In this document: positions 54,983-64,000 of the stretch, in pieces
Layout: each line of letters opens with the position of its first letter
How positions within the stretch are numbered: position 1 is the stretch's first letter
NCBI GenBank assembly: GCA_001560895.1
Contig: CP014326.1
Location: 756,001-820,000 of the forward strand
Direction: 5' to 3'
DNA: 64,000 bases
DNA from: Streptococcus mitis
GTDB lineage: Bacteria > Bacillota > Bacilli > Lactobacillales > Streptococcaceae
Notes under the pieces: model-generated
Databases searched by the model: none
What the model was told of the DNA's origin: nothing
The model's input: only the letters and a program-made list of their open reading frames with translations
Translations under genes and position numbers: made by a program

Positions 54983-55824
54983 TATTTATACTTATCCTCC
55001 AATTGGCTCATCCAAATACCAAGCCAGATTCCTAAAGCAAAGAAGAAGGCGATGATGACATAACCAACAAGTGAAATACCGGTATATTGAATGCTTTCAG
55101 CGTTTCCTGCATTTGGAATCAAGATCAAAAGAGTACTTGATAAGACGATTCCAATGATGAAATGATAGACGCGTGAGTGGTAGTTATTTAAGGCATAATC
55201 CATCAATTTTGAAAAAACGATGAGAGTGGCACCCGCCCCAATTCCAATCGGGAAGAAGGTTCCCAAGAGGTCAAAGGTTTTAAAACCAGTCAACATAGGA
55301 GCATAGAGTCCCAAAATCAAAAGTAGATTTGATGGACTGAGACCAGGAACCAATACTCCAAGAGCCAATAGTAGCCCTGCTAGGACGAAATTAAGAAAGC
55401 TGGCGCTTAAGGTTCCAACAACAAAATTTAAGGAATAGAGACCTAGTCCAGAAATGATAAAGGTGGCCCAGAACCAAGCTAAATCAATCTTGTCTCGGTC
55501 AGATTCTCGAGTTGATTCTTTTAGTAGGCTCGGAACAGTACCAATGATGGCCCCTGCAAAGCTCCATAAGACAAAGACCTGATAATTTTCAAGCAGGTAT
55601 TCAATCGGATAAGAAAATAAGCCGATTCCCAGAAGCATACCGATGGCAACTGGAATAAAGTACAAAACATTTTCTTTAAAGTCTTTAAAGGGGTGGGCCA
55701 GAAAGCCAATCATTCGTTCATAAATCCCTAAGATTGCTGCTAGAACCCCTCCGGAAATTCCCGGTAGGATAAAACCAAGAGCAATCACAATCCCTTTAAT
55801 AAGGCGTGCTAACCACGAGAGCAT
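54982..55824 (-). CDS. DUF368 membrane protein (polyprenyl-phosphate flippase family)
   Basis: The 280-residue product is very hydrophobic with about eight to nine membrane segments. It has the DUF368 motifs GFILPGISGGVLAAILGIYERM near 17-38 and a repeated LVPGLSPSNLLLILGLY near 160, suggesting an internal duplication. DUF368 proteins were recently proposed to recycle undecaprenyl phosphate across the membrane, alongside DedA proteins (family knowledge). It is the first gene of the leftward operon with ybaK and the phosphatase. The SD ggagg lies 8 bases upstream. A possible extended -10, TGATACAAT on the minus strand, lies near 55865. Confidence 0.88.
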   Translation of the reverse strand: MLSWLARLIKGIVIALGFILPGISGGVLAAILGIYERMIGFLAHPFKDFKENVLYFIPVAIGMLLGIGLFSYPIEYLLENYQVFVLWSFAGAIIGTVPSLLKESTRESDRDKIDLAWFWATFIISGLGLYSLNFVVGTLSASFLNFVLAGLLLALGVLVPGLSPSNLLLILGLYAPMLTGFKTFDLLGTFFPIGIGAGATLIVFSKLMDYALNNYHSRVYHFIIGIVLSSTLLILIPNAGNAESIQYTGISLVGYVIIAFFFALGIWLGIWMSQLEDKYK

Positions 55825-55917
55825 ATTTTTCCTCCAACTATTTCTATTTCAAAAAATCCTTACTATATTGTATCACAATCAAACACAAAAGAAAAAGCAA
55901 ATGATAAACAAATGCTT

Positions 55918-56718
55918 TTAAGGTTTTAAAAAGAGTTTTCTAAAAGTTTCTTCTTTGTTTTTTAAGGAAGAGATGACGTTGATATCTAAATCGTGGTCAA
56001 AGCCAGCAATTTTTCCTTTAGAAGTGTACTGGTGGATGTCGTAATCTAAGTCCGTATTAGGTTTGCTTTCGAAAAAGCCAGTATTTGAACCGTATGAAGG
56101 AATCCAAACAGAGGTAAACTTATCTGTATCAATACTGTGTTCTTCCATGAAGTAGACCCCAACGTAGATTCCGATATTTTTAGCACCTAGCGATTCTAGT
56201 TTTGCCCGAAAGGCTTCAACACCTTCGTTCATATTGGACATGGTTTTGTCTTCCACGTCTAGCCAATAGTAACTAGGAGTGTATGGTGAAGAGGCGTTAT
56301 AAAATACTTCGGCAGCCTTTTCCATTTCTTGGACACTTTTTCCAGCTACAAAGGCATAGACCCCAACGGGTACATTTCGTTTTTGAAACTCGGTAATATG
56401 GGTCTTAAAGGCCTTATCTATCCCATTGATAAAGGAAGCATCGTTTTCTTTTAAAGACTGAGCGCCACTATGGACGCGAACGATAGCTCCAGAAATGTTT
56501 TGGGACAGAGTATCGTAATTAATTTCCTCAGGACGTTGCCAACCAGAAACATCAATTACTGGTTTATCTATATTATGTAGTGCTTGTGTCTGTACTTGGG
56601 CGATATTGGATTTTGTTTTTACAGGATGATCTTCAAAACGAGGGCGATTTAGGATTAAAATGAAAATTATAATCCCAAAAAAACCAAATAAAATAAGCGG
56701 ATTAATTTTCTTTCTCAT
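55918..56718 (-). CDS. Membrane-anchored GH25-family muramidase
   Basis: The 266-residue product has one N-terminal membrane helix (about 7-23, LILFGFFGIIIFILIL) with no cleavage site, then a GH25 lysozyme fold. The fold starts KPVIDVSGWQRPEEINYDTL and contains GVYAFVAG, YYWLDVEDK (the catalytic Asp-x-Glu) and IGIYVGVYFMEE. GH25 enzymes cleave the beta-1,4 bond between MurNAc and GlcNAc. As a membrane-anchored form it may trim nascent peptidoglycan. No choline-binding repeats are present, unlike pneumococcal LytC. It is leftward, separate from the DUF368 operon by 93 bases. Confidence 0.85.
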   Translation of the reverse strand: MRKKINPLILFGFFGIIIFILILNRPRFEDHPVKTKSNIAQVQTQALHNIDKPVIDVSGWQRPEEINYDTLSQNISGAIVRVHSGAQSLKENDASFINGIDKAFKTHITEFQKRNVPVGVYAFVAGKSVQEMEKAAEVFYNASSPYTPSYYWLDVEDKTMSNMNEGVEAFRAKLESLGAKNIGIYVGVYFMEEHSIDTDKFTSVWIPSYGSNTGFFESKPNTDLDYDIHQYTSKGKIAGFDHDLDINVISSLKNKEETFRKLFLKP

Positions 56719-56836
56719 ATCTCATAATTTTACCTTAAAAATGGGAAAAAATCAAAAAAAATACTCAAAAAATGGGTTAAGGAAAGGACTTTGGAGCATT
56801 TTTTCATTCAAGGGCGCGGAATGATTTGAAATATGG

Positions 56837-56842
56837 TATAAT
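56837..56842 (+). promoter_or_regulatory. Extended -10 promoter of the glmU operon
   Basis: TGGTATAAT with TATAAT at 56837-56842 lies 31 bases before the glmU ATG; the -35 is weak. Confidence 0.65.
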
Positions 56843-56858
56843 AAAAGGGAATTTCTAG

Positions 56859-58253
<1,395 letters not shown>

Positions 58254-58262
58254 GAGTCTGTC

Positions 58263-58808
58263 ATGGAATTTGAAGAAAAAACGCTTAGTCGAAAAGAAAT
58301 CTATCAAGGCCCAATTTTTAAACTGGTTCAAGATCAGGTTGAATTACCCGAAGGCAAGGGGATTGCCCAACGCGATTTGATTTTCCACAATGGAGCTGTC
58401 TGTGTTTTAGCCGTAACGGATGAGCAAAAACTCATCTTGGTCAAGCAGTACCGCAAAGCTATCGAGGCTGTCTCTTACGAAATTCCAGCTGGAAAATTGG
58501 AAGTAGGAGAAAATACAGACCCTGTTGCAGCAGCCCTGCGTGAATTAGAGGAAGAAACAGCCTATACAGGGAAGTTAGAACTCTTGTACGATTTTTATTC
58601 AGCTATTGGCTTTTGTAATGAGAAGTTAAAACTGTACTTAGCAAGCGATTTGACAAAGGTGGAAAATCCGCGTCCGCAGGATGAAGACGAAACCTTGGAA
58701 GTCCTTGAAGTGAGTCTAGAAGAAGCTAAGGAATTGATCCAATCAGGTCATATTTGTGATGCCAAGACAATTATGGCTGTTCAGTATTGGGAATTGCACA
58801 AAAAATAG
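58263..58808 (+). CDS. Nudix hydrolase (ADP-ribose pyrophosphatase type)
   Basis: The 181-residue product has the Nudix box as [27 protein letters not shown] (about 82-108). The canonical catalytic REx2EE residues are present, but the Gly after EE is Ala. Upstream [17 protein letters not shown] is typical of ADP-ribose pyrophosphatases (NudF). The likely reaction is ADP-ribose to AMP plus ribose 5-phosphate. An SD (aggagtctg) lies before the ATG. It is cotranscribed with glmU; macP begins 11 bases after its stop. Confidence 0.9.
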   Translation: MEFEEKTLSRKEIYQGPIFKLVQDQVELPEGKGIAQRDLIFHNGAVCVLAVTDEQKLILVKQYRKAIEAVSYEIPAGKLEVGENTDPVAAALRELEEETAYTGKLELLYDFYSAIGFCNEKLKLYLASDLTKVENPRPQDEDETLEVLEVSLEEAKELIQSGHICDAKTIMAVQYWELHKK

Positions 58809-58819
58809 AGGAGGTCAGT

Positions 58820-59131
58820 ATGGGTAAACCTTTATTAACGGATGAAATGATTGAAAGAGCTAATAGAGGCGAAAAAATTTCAGGTCCTCCTTTGCTAGAT
58901 GATGAGGAGACAAAGATTTTACCAACTTCTTCTTCCCGTTTTGGTTATGCTAATCCTAAGGAACATGGTTTTAGCCAGGAAACCTTGAAGATTCAAGTCG
59001 AACCGTCTATTCATAAAAGCCGTCGCATTGAAAATACTAAGAGAAATGTCTTCAATTCTAAGTTAAATAAAATCTTATTTGCTGTCATCTTTCTCTTGAT
59101 TTTGCTTGTCTTAGCAATGAAACTTTTGTAA
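58820..59131 (+). CDS. macP: MacP, membrane cofactor of class A PBP2a
   Basis: MacP activates the peptidoglycan synthase PBP2a in pneumococcus and is a substrate of the Ser/Thr kinase StkP. The 103-residue product has a cytoplasmic part starting [20 protein letters not shown] with a DDEETK segment whose Thr31 is the likely phosphosite, by comparison with the known Thr near 32. It ends with one C-terminal membrane helix (about 84-102, [19 protein letters not shown]). ATG 58820 has the SD gaggagg. The longer frame from 58787 overlaps the Nudix gene and is rejected. It shares an operon with glmU, consistent with cell-wall synthesis. Confidence 0.88.
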   Translation: MGKPLLTDEMIERANRGEKISGPPLLDDEETKILPTSSSRFGYANPKEHGFSQETLKIQVEPSIHKSRRIENTKRNVFNSKLNKILFAVIFLLILLVLAMKLL

Positions 59132-59147
59132 TAGAAAAGGAATTGAA

Positions 59148-59840
59148 ATGAAAATAGGAATTATTGCGGCTATGCCAGAAGAACTGGCGTATCTGGTCCA
59201 GCATTTAGAAAATGCTAAGGAGCAAGTTGTTTTGGGGAATACCTATCACACAGGAAGCATTGCCTCTCATGAAGTCGTTCTTGTAGAAAGTGGAATAGGG
59301 AAGGTCATGTCTGCTATGAGTGTGGCGATTTTGGCTGATCATTTCCAAGTGGATGCTCTCATTAATACGGGCTCAGCTGGGGCAGTAGCAGAAGGTATTG
59401 CTGTCGGGGATGTTGTGATTGCTGACAAATTAGCCTATCATGACGTGGATGTCACAGCTTTTGGCTATGCTTATGGACAAATGGCGCAACAACCACTTTA
59501 TTTCGAATCAGACAAAACCTTTGTTGCCAAAATCCAAGAGAGTTTATCTCAATTGGACCAGAATTGGCATCTTGGTTTGATTGCTACAGGAGATAGTTTT
59601 GTTGCAGGAAATGATAAGATAGAAGCGATTAAGTCCCATTTCCCAGAAGTTTTAGCTGTTGAAATGGAGGGAGCGGCTATTGCTCAGGCAGCGCATGCCC
59701 TTAATCTTCCAGTCTTAGTCATCCGTGCCATGAGTGACAATGCCAACCATGAAGCAAACATCTCTTTTGATGAGTTTATTATCGAAGCTGGACGTCGCTC
59801 TGCCCAAGTCTTACTAGCCTTTTTGAAGGCCTTAGATTAA
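59148..59840 (+). CDS. mtnN: 5'-methylthioadenosine/S-adenosylhomocysteine nucleosidase
   Basis: MtnN (Pfs) cleaves MTA and SAH, recycling methylation by-products and starting the LuxS autoinducer-2 route. The 230-residue product starts MKIGIIAAMPEELAYLV and shows SGIGKVMSAMS, NTGSAGAV, GDSFVAG, the catalytic VEMEGAAIAQAA and a final RAMSDNAN. The family match is complete. An SD (aaaagga) precedes the ATG 16 bases after macP. The operon continues from glmU; rocS has its own promoter afterwards. Confidence 0.96.
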   Translation: MKIGIIAAMPEELAYLVQHLENAKEQVVLGNTYHTGSIASHEVVLVESGIGKVMSAMSVAILADHFQVDALINTGSAGAVAEGIAVGDVVIADKLAYHDVDVTAFGYAYGQMAQQPLYFESDKTFVAKIQESLSQLDQNWHLGLIATGDSFVAGNDKIEAIKSHFPEVLAVEMEGAAIAQAAHALNLPVLVIRAMSDNANHEANISFDEFIIEAGRRSAQVLLAFLKALD

Positions 59841-59848
59841 GCGAAAAT

Positions 59849-59877
59849 TTGACAGTTTTTCTAGCTTATGATAAGAT
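59849..59877 (+). promoter_or_regulatory. Promoter of rocS within an inverted repeat
   Basis: TTGACA at 59849-59854 and TAAGAT at 59872-59877 have a 17-base spacer. The inverted repeat tttctagctt (59859-59868) and aagctagaaa (59889-59900 region) brackets the -10 box, so it could be an operator or an attenuating hairpin. Confidence 0.7.
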
Positions 59878-59916
59878 TTAAGTAAAGAAAAGCTAGAAAA
59901 CGTTTCAGAGGATATT

Positions 59917-60408
59917 ATGAGTATTGAAATGACCGTCAGTGAGATTGCAGAGGTTTTAGGATTATCTCGCCAAGCAATCAATAACCGTGTCAAAGAATTA
60001 CCAGAAGAAGACACAGATAAAAATGACAAAGGGGTAACAGTCGTTACCAGAAGTGGCTTGATTAAGCTAGAAGAAATCTATAAAAAAACGATTTTTGAAG
60101 ATGAGCCTGTCAGTGAAGATGTCAAGCAACGTGAACTGATGGAGATTCTAGTGGATGAGAAGAACGCAGAAATTCTTCGTCTTTATGAACAATTAAAAGC
60201 AAAGGATCGTCAGTTATCAGAAAAAGACGAGCAGATGCGTATCAAAGACCGTCAGATTGCGGAGAAAGACAAACAACTCGATCAGCAGCAACAATTGACT
60301 CTTCAAGCCATGAAGGATCAAGAAAATCTTAAGCTAGAGCTGGACCAAGCAAAAGAAGAAGTCCAATCAACTAAGAAAGGCTTTTTTGCTCGTTTATTTG
60401 GAGGATAA
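59917..60408 (+). CDS. rocS: RocS, chromosome segregation regulator
   Basis: RocS in pneumococcus links chromosome segregation with division and capsule synthesis. It binds DNA through an N-terminal helix-turn-helix and the membrane through a C-terminal amphipathic helix. The 163-residue product has the HTH MTVSEIAEVLGLSRQAINNR (about 5-24). A long coiled coil spans about 85-150 with the pattern KDRQLSEKDEQMRIKDRQIA, and a short terminal segment KKGFFARLFGG follows. These fit the RocS/DUF536 layout and length. It has its own promoter and terminator. Confidence 0.88.
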   Translation: MSIEMTVSEIAEVLGLSRQAINNRVKELPEEDTDKNDKGVTVVTRSGLIKLEEIYKKTIFEDEPVSEDVKQRELMEILVDEKNAEILRLYEQLKAKDRQLSEKDEQMRIKDRQIAEKDKQLDQQQQLTLQAMKDQENLKLELDQAKEEVQSTKKGFFARLFGG

Positions 60409-60412
60409 TCAA

Positions 60413-60453
60413 GGAGCTGTTTAGGTTATGTGCTAACCTAATGGCTTCTTTTA
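60413..60453 (+). terminator. Terminator after rocS
   Basis: The inner arms ttaggtta and taacctaa enclose a 5-base loop, with outer pairing gagc/gctt, and are followed by CTTTTATTT. Confidence 0.75.
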
Positions 60454-60514
60454 TTTGTGAATAGTATAGTTGTTCAAATAAATAAGAAGATAGACAGTAG
60501 AGGAGAAGGATAGA

Positions 60515-61105
60515 ATGGAACGATTAGAAGATTACATTGCTTTTGACTTAGAATTTAATCAGCACGAAGGACAAACACACTTGATTCAAGTTTCGGCAGT
60601 GCGTTTTAGAGATGGTCAGGAAATCGATGCCTATGATTCCTATGTTCATATAAGTGTGCCTTTAAAAAGCTTTATCAATGGTTTGACTGGGATTACGGCT
60701 GAGACCTTAAAAGATGCTCCTCCAGTGGAGAAAGTTATAAAAGATTTCCAAGAGTTTGTGGGTTCTTTACCGATGGTTGGATACAATGCTGCTAAAAGTG
60801 ATTTGCCTATTCTAGCAGAGCATGGTTTAGACTACAGCCAGCAGTACAAGGTGGATTTGTATGATGAAGCTTTTGAACGTCGTAGTTCGGATTTACATGG
60901 TATTGCCAATCTCAAATTGCAAACCGTCGCCTCATTTCTTGGATTTCAAGGGCAGTCCCATAATAGCTTGGAGGATGCTCGGATGACGGCGCTTGTTTAC
61001 GAGTCCTTTCTAGAGTCCGATCAAGCTAGAGAATTGTTAGGGACAGAAAGTAGCCTGTCGAACAATCCTTTTGGAGGCTTGGACTTGTCTCAATTATTTG
61101 ACTAG
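60515..61105 (+). CDS. DnaQ-like 3'-5' exonuclease (DEDDh)
   Basis: The 196-residue product has exonuclease motif I as AFDLEFNQ (about 8-15) and motif II around VGYNAAKSDLPIL near 87. Motif III reads SHNSLEDARMTALVYE near 150, where His and Asp match DEDDh nucleases. It resembles the proofreading subunit of DNA polymerase III and related RNases, but its substrate is not known. An SD (gaggagaagg) precedes the ATG. It is followed by 8 bases and a membrane phosphodiesterase gene in the same transcript. Confidence 0.85.
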   Translation: MERLEDYIAFDLEFNQHEGQTHLIQVSAVRFRDGQEIDAYDSYVHISVPLKSFINGLTGITAETLKDAPPVEKVIKDFQEFVGSLPMVGYNAAKSDLPILAEHGLDYSQQYKVDLYDEAFERRSSDLHGIANLKLQTVASFLGFQGQSHNSLEDARMTALVYESFLESDQARELLGTESSLSNNPFGGLDLSQLFD

Positions 61106-61113
61106 GAGTGCCT

Positions 61114-62877
61114 ATGAAACCTGAAAAACCTAAAAATCTAGGTTTTAAGCAGATATACTTTAATCTAGATAAAATACTTTTTCTCTTTTTCTTGATATTC
61201 ATGATGATTGAGTTTGTCTGGTTACCACTTAATTCTTGGATTGCTGGACTGTTGCTCCGTCAGACAGGTTATCTCTTTCTTTCCTACAATAATATTTTTG
61301 CTATTATAAAGGGTTCTCCCTTTGTTAGTCTTGCTTTATTTGTTCTGGTAATCGTTAATTTACTAATCGCCTATTACCAGATAGGGCTTCTCTTTATCGG
61401 AGCTCGACACCTCCTCTATCATGAAAAGAGAACTCTGCTGGAGTACAGTCGCAAGGTCTTTCGTCAGAGTTTCTTATTCATGAGACAAGTGACGATTTCC
61501 AAAATGGCCTTTATCTTCTTTTATGTCATGATGCTTTTTCCATTGATTCGAAAGATTTTAAAGATTTATTATCTCAATAAAATTGTTATTCCTGATTTTA
61601 TTGTGACATACTTTGAAGATAAGTATTGGCTGTTAGGATTAATTATTTTTATATTTGCTCAGATGATGTTTTATATTTCCGTTCGTTTAATGTTCGCTTT
61701 ACCCCAGATTTTTTTTGATCGAAGAAGGGTTAAAGAGTCAATCAGTTATAGCTTGAAAAAAACGAAAAAACATTCTTGGTTTTATATCTGGAACTTATTT
61801 TGGATTGTCGTCAAAACCTACCTATTTTTCATTCTTTTATTGATTCCAATCTTAGCAGGTCAGGCACTGATGGATGGTCTGACCCATAAGGAATCTCTTG
61901 TTCTGGGAATTATCAACTTTGTCTTGATTAAGAATTTCCACTATATGGCCTTAACTTACTTTCTCATTAAGTTCGTTTCCTTCTTAACAGGAGAAGAACT
62001 AGAAATCACGCCAAGGAGAAAGAAAGATCACTGGATGAGATGGGGAGTGATGGGCTGTGCCGGTATTTTTTTCGCTCTTGAGGGTTATGTTTATTTGGAA
62101 GCTCCAGTTGCCAATAAACCTTTAGTTATTTCTCATAGAGGTGTCTCCAATAGGAATGGTGTGCAGAATACAGTTCAATCTTTAGAAAAAACAGCGCAGT
62201 TATCACCAGGCTTAGTTGAAATGGATGTCCAAGAAACCAAAGATGGCCAGTTTGTCATGATGCATGATGCTAATATTAAGAATTTGACAGGAGTCAATGC
62301 CAATCCTCAAGATTTAACCTTAGATGAATTAACCAAACTCGATATTTCGGAAAATGGCTATCACACCAAGGTGTCTAGTTTTGATGATTATCTTAACAAA
62401 GCCAATGAATTGCATCAAAAACTCCTCATTGAAATTAAAACCAGTCGAAAAGATAGTCCAGATATGATGAAACATTTTATGGACAAATATGGAGATGTTA
62501 TTAAACGGAATAATCACCAAATGCAGTCCTTAGACTACCATGTTATTGACCAGGTGTTAGCCTATGACTCACAAATTCCAGTTTATTTCATCCTACCTTA
62601 CAATAGTATTTTTCCAAGAACGAAAGCTACAGGTTACACCATGGAGTATTCTACCTTGGATGAAAATTTTGTCAACAAGCTTTGGAATACCGATCAGAAA
62701 TTGTACGTGTGGACTATCAATAGTTCAGAGTCCTTTGATAAATCTGTTCATTTGGGAGCTGATGGCATGATAACAGATGACTTGGAAATGATTCAAGAAC
62801 AAGTTACCATTGCCCAAGAAGACCCAGAGTATACGGATTTACTGTTCAAACAGGCCATGGAATTCTTTAATTTTTAG
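61114..62877 (+). CDS. Membrane glycerophosphodiester phosphodiesterase
   Basis: The 587-residue product has an N-terminal membrane domain of about six to eight helices (about 20-310, glycerophosphoryl diester phosphodiesterase membrane domain). A catalytic GDPD domain follows from about 335: PLVISHRGVSNRNGVQNTVQS, VEMDVQETKDGQFVMMHD and the later LLIEIKTS. The HRG and HD residues expected for metal binding and catalysis are present. It would hydrolyse glycerophosphodiesters, possibly from lipoteichoic acid or phospholipids, outside the cytoplasm. ATG 61114 is used with the SD taggag; a GTG at 61108 is possible. Terminators follow at 62886 and 62964. Confidence 0.88.
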   Translation: MKPEKPKNLGFKQIYFNLDKILFLFFLIFMMIEFVWLPLNSWIAGLLLRQTGYLFLSYNNIFAIIKGSPFVSLALFVLVIVNLLIAYYQIGLLFIGARHLLYHEKRTLLEYSRKVFRQSFLFMRQVTISKMAFIFFYVMMLFPLIRKILKIYYLNKIVIPDFIVTYFEDKYWLLGLIIFIFAQMMFYISVRLMFALPQIFFDRRRVKESISYSLKKTKKHSWFYIWNLFWIVVKTYLFFILLLIPILAGQALMDGLTHKESLVLGIINFVLIKNFHYMALTYFLIKFVSFLTGEELEITPRRKKDHWMRWGVMGCAGIFFALEGYVYLEAPVANKPLVISHRGVSNRNGVQNTVQSLEKTAQLSPGLVEMDVQETKDGQFVMMHDANIKNLTGVNANPQDLTLDELTKLDISENGYHTKVSSFDDYLNKANELHQKLLIEIKTSRKDSPDMMKHFMDKYGDVIKRNNHQMQSLDYHVIDQVLAYDSQIPVYFILPYNSIFPRTKATGYTMEYSTLDENFVNKLWNTDQKLYVWTINSSESFDKSVHLGADGMITDDLEMIQEQVTIAQEDPEYTDLLFKQAMEFFNF

Positions 62878-62885
62878 TGATCATA

Positions 62886-62909
62886 ATCACCCGTCTAACG
62901 GGTGATTTG
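62886..62909 (+). terminator. First hairpin after the phosphodiesterase gene
   Basis: aatcacccgt-cta-acgggtgatt is a perfect 10-bp stem with a 3-base loop, followed by TTGC rather than a strong T-run, so termination here may be weak. Confidence 0.65.
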
Positions 62910-62963
62910 CGGGCTATCAGCTCAAAACCAGAGGCTGAGCAAAAACTCACCTTTAAGACAGAA

Positions 62964-63003
62964 AAAAACGAGCAACGTATCAGTTGGATATGCTCGTTTT
63001 TTC
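62964..63003. terminator. Second, strong terminator (bidirectional form)
   Basis: AAAAAACGAGCA and TGCTCGTTTTTT form a perfect 12-bp stem with a loop of about 15 bases. Its A- and T-runs suit termination on either strand. Confidence 0.8.
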
Positions 63004-63412
63004 TGTTCTAGTTTATATAACAGATTGAATCTAGAGTGTACACCGTATATACTAAACATTTTTAGAAATTAATTAGAGTTTCTAAATCAATTTGTTTATA
63101 TCTTATTTCAATCTATTATAATTAAAAAACAACAAAATAGAAACTAATATCTATGAAGTGGTTGAGATAGACTATTTATGTTAGATGTAAAGGCCTTACT
63201 AACTTCTGCATGAAGAAGGATTTCGAATATAAGGTAAATGAAAAATGGATCTTGCCCCCCTTTGGAGCAGATGAGAGAGTATTGTTGGCGCGTGCAGAGT
63301 TTATATTAGAGATAAATAAGTCATCACAACATAGCTAGGTTTCAATTATATGAGTATGAATCTCATAAAATTGGTCAAGAATCTACCCTCTAAAACATCA
63401 ATTATATAAAAA
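63004..63412. other. Gene-poor gap with repeat debris
   Basis: No recognised gene. The gap contains an inverted repeat ttttagaaa / tttctaaat (about 63060-63086) and a third copy of the TATCTTATTTCAATCTATTATA-like motif near 63098-63119 that also occurs twice before coiA. It also holds a 42-codon open frame at 63210-63338 (MKKDFEYKVNEKWILPPFGA at its start) with no SD. This looks like an old insertion or a degraded gene. Confidence 0.4.
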
Positions 63413-63466
63413 CACAGTCTCTCTTTGGCTTGATTGTGGTCAAGGCTGAAGTCACTGTGTAGTTTT
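63413..63466 (-). terminator. Terminator of the leftward membrane-protein gene
   Basis: On the minus strand, acacagt and actgtgt enclose an inner hairpin ccttgac/tcaagcc, and the outer stem is followed by TTTTTATA. It lies 34 bases beyond the gene's stop codon. Confidence 0.7.
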
Positions 63467-63499
63467 ATTTTTAAGTTAATTTTTTCTTAAATCATGTGC

Positions 63500-63925
63500 T
63501 TACTGAGGATTGCTTTTATTTTCTGAAGTTGGCGTCTTGCCCTGTTTTTCGTTTTCAGTAGCAGGTTTACTTGGAGCAGGAGTAGAGTCCTGAGTTGCTG
63601 TTTTATGCTCTTCTTTTTTCTCTTCCTTAACACTAGATTTTGGTGTTTCTTCTTGTTGTGTTTTTTCTTGAGTGGTGTTATTTTCCTTATTTGGACTAGT
63701 ATTTTCCTGAGGGGATTCTTTTTGAATTTCTTTGACAATTGTTGTCTGGCTTGTCGTAGGTTCTTTTTTAGTATTTTTGTTATTATCCAAGGCGTTCATA
63801 ATCGTGATACTCGCGGTAATCAAGCCAAGGATACTACCAATAGTAGCAACGGTTTTTTGGAAGACCGTAAAGCCTTTTTTGATGTGTTCTGTTTTTGGTT
63901 TTGAAGTTCTACGATAATTAGACAT
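63500..63925 (-). CDS. Single-pass membrane protein with Thr/Lys/Glu-rich tail (DUF6556-like)
   Basis: The 141-residue product has a basic start MSNYRRTSKPKTEHIKKGF and a hydrophobic helix at about 26-46 (VATIGSILGLITASITIMNA). A low-complexity tail rich in Thr, Glu, Lys, Gln and Pro follows, with no fold. The likely topology is N-inside with the tail outside. It resembles a small family of streptococcal proteins listed as DUF6556 (memory). The function is unknown. The SD aaaggag and a TATAAT -10 lie upstream. Confidence 0.8.
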   Translation of the reverse strand: MSNYRRTSKPKTEHIKKGFTVFQKTVATIGSILGLITASITIMNALDNNKNTKKEPTTSQTTIVKEIQKESPQENTSPNKENNTTQEKTQQEETPKSSVKEEKKEEHKTATQDSTPAPSKPATENEKQGKTPTSENKSNPQ

Positions 63926-63950
63926 ACATTCTCTCCTTTAATTAAAATTT

Positions 63951-63956
63951 ATTATA
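63951..63956 (-). promoter_or_regulatory. -10 box of the leftward membrane-protein gene
   Basis: On the minus strand CGGTATAAT (plus ATTATA at 63951-63956) lies 25 bases before the ATG. The -35 region is A/T-rich and not clear. Confidence 0.6.
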
Positions 63957-64000
63957 CCGCATTTCTTTAAAAAAATCTTAAAAAAAGAGGAATTGCCCTT

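Noticed and set aside
63210..63338. 42-codon frame in the gap before the last gene as a real gene
   Set aside because: It has no SD and no recognised family, and is surrounded by repeat debris; it is better treated as a possible gene fragment.

Overview
The window is chromosomal DNA from a low-GC Gram-positive bacterium, almost certainly a mitis-group Streptococcus (S. mitis, S. oralis or a close S. pneumoniae relative). The support is a set of typical streptococcal genes: comEC and coiA with a TACGAATA SigX box, pavA, cpoA, macP, rocS, a T-box-led tryptophan transporter, a PyrR leader before pyrK-pyrDb, and a BOX element. Two points speak against a standard pneumococcus. No lytB lies between pyrD and pavA, and pmrA is reduced to a C-terminal scrap. 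Statements about pneumococcal gene order are from memory and were not searched.

Layout. 1-741 is the 3' end of comEC. 776-2961 is a small ABC-exporter unit preceded by a broken, tyrosine-rich secreted-peptide reading frame. 3019-4416 is infC-rpmI-rplT behind a terminator-bearing leader. 4436-6814 is gloA and the PyrR-controlled pyrK-pyrDb operon. pavA (RqcH family) runs leftward at 6888-8543. 8648-12571 is a rightward chain of ybeY, dgkA, era, mutM, coaE, the pmrA remnant, rpmG and secG. 12632-16291 is rnr-smpB-tehB, with rnr and smpB overlapping.

The outstanding object is a 4402-residue LPXTG surface protein at 16532-29740. It has a YSIRK-type signal peptide, a non-repetitive head of about 600 residues, 36 tandem 80-residue helical repeats, 8 tandem 75-residue helical repeats, 8 tandem 26-residue Pro/Thr-rich repeats and an LPNTG anchor. 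Marker substitutions show that the 240-bp array grew by whole-block duplication (about 2.4 kb) and by a separate expansion of an 11-unit homogeneous block.

30054-34606 is the competence gene coiA with its SigX box, then pepF, an O-methyltransferase and prsA (foldase). 34664-38725 is ftsW and ppc. 38753-41874 is the tryptophan T-box and trpXYZ. 41933-45272 is dnaG, rpoD and a DUF59 gene. 45318-49653 holds the two membrane glycolipid glycosyltransferases (cpoA first), two small membrane proteins, obg and a 51-residue conserved peptide. After a BOX element comes an amino-acid ABC transporter (50065-52194).

Leftward lysS and the coupled DUF368-ybaK-phosphatase operon and a membrane-anchored GH25 protein fill 52256-56718. 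The final rightward block is glmU, a Nudix hydrolase, macP, mtnN, rocS, an exonuclease and a membrane glycerophosphodiester phosphodiesterase. A leftward single-pass membrane protein closes the window. Most genes are housekeeping (ribosome, cell wall, replication, pyrimidine and tryptophan supply); the accessory content is the giant adhesin, the peptide/ABC unit and the repeat debris in three intergenic gaps.
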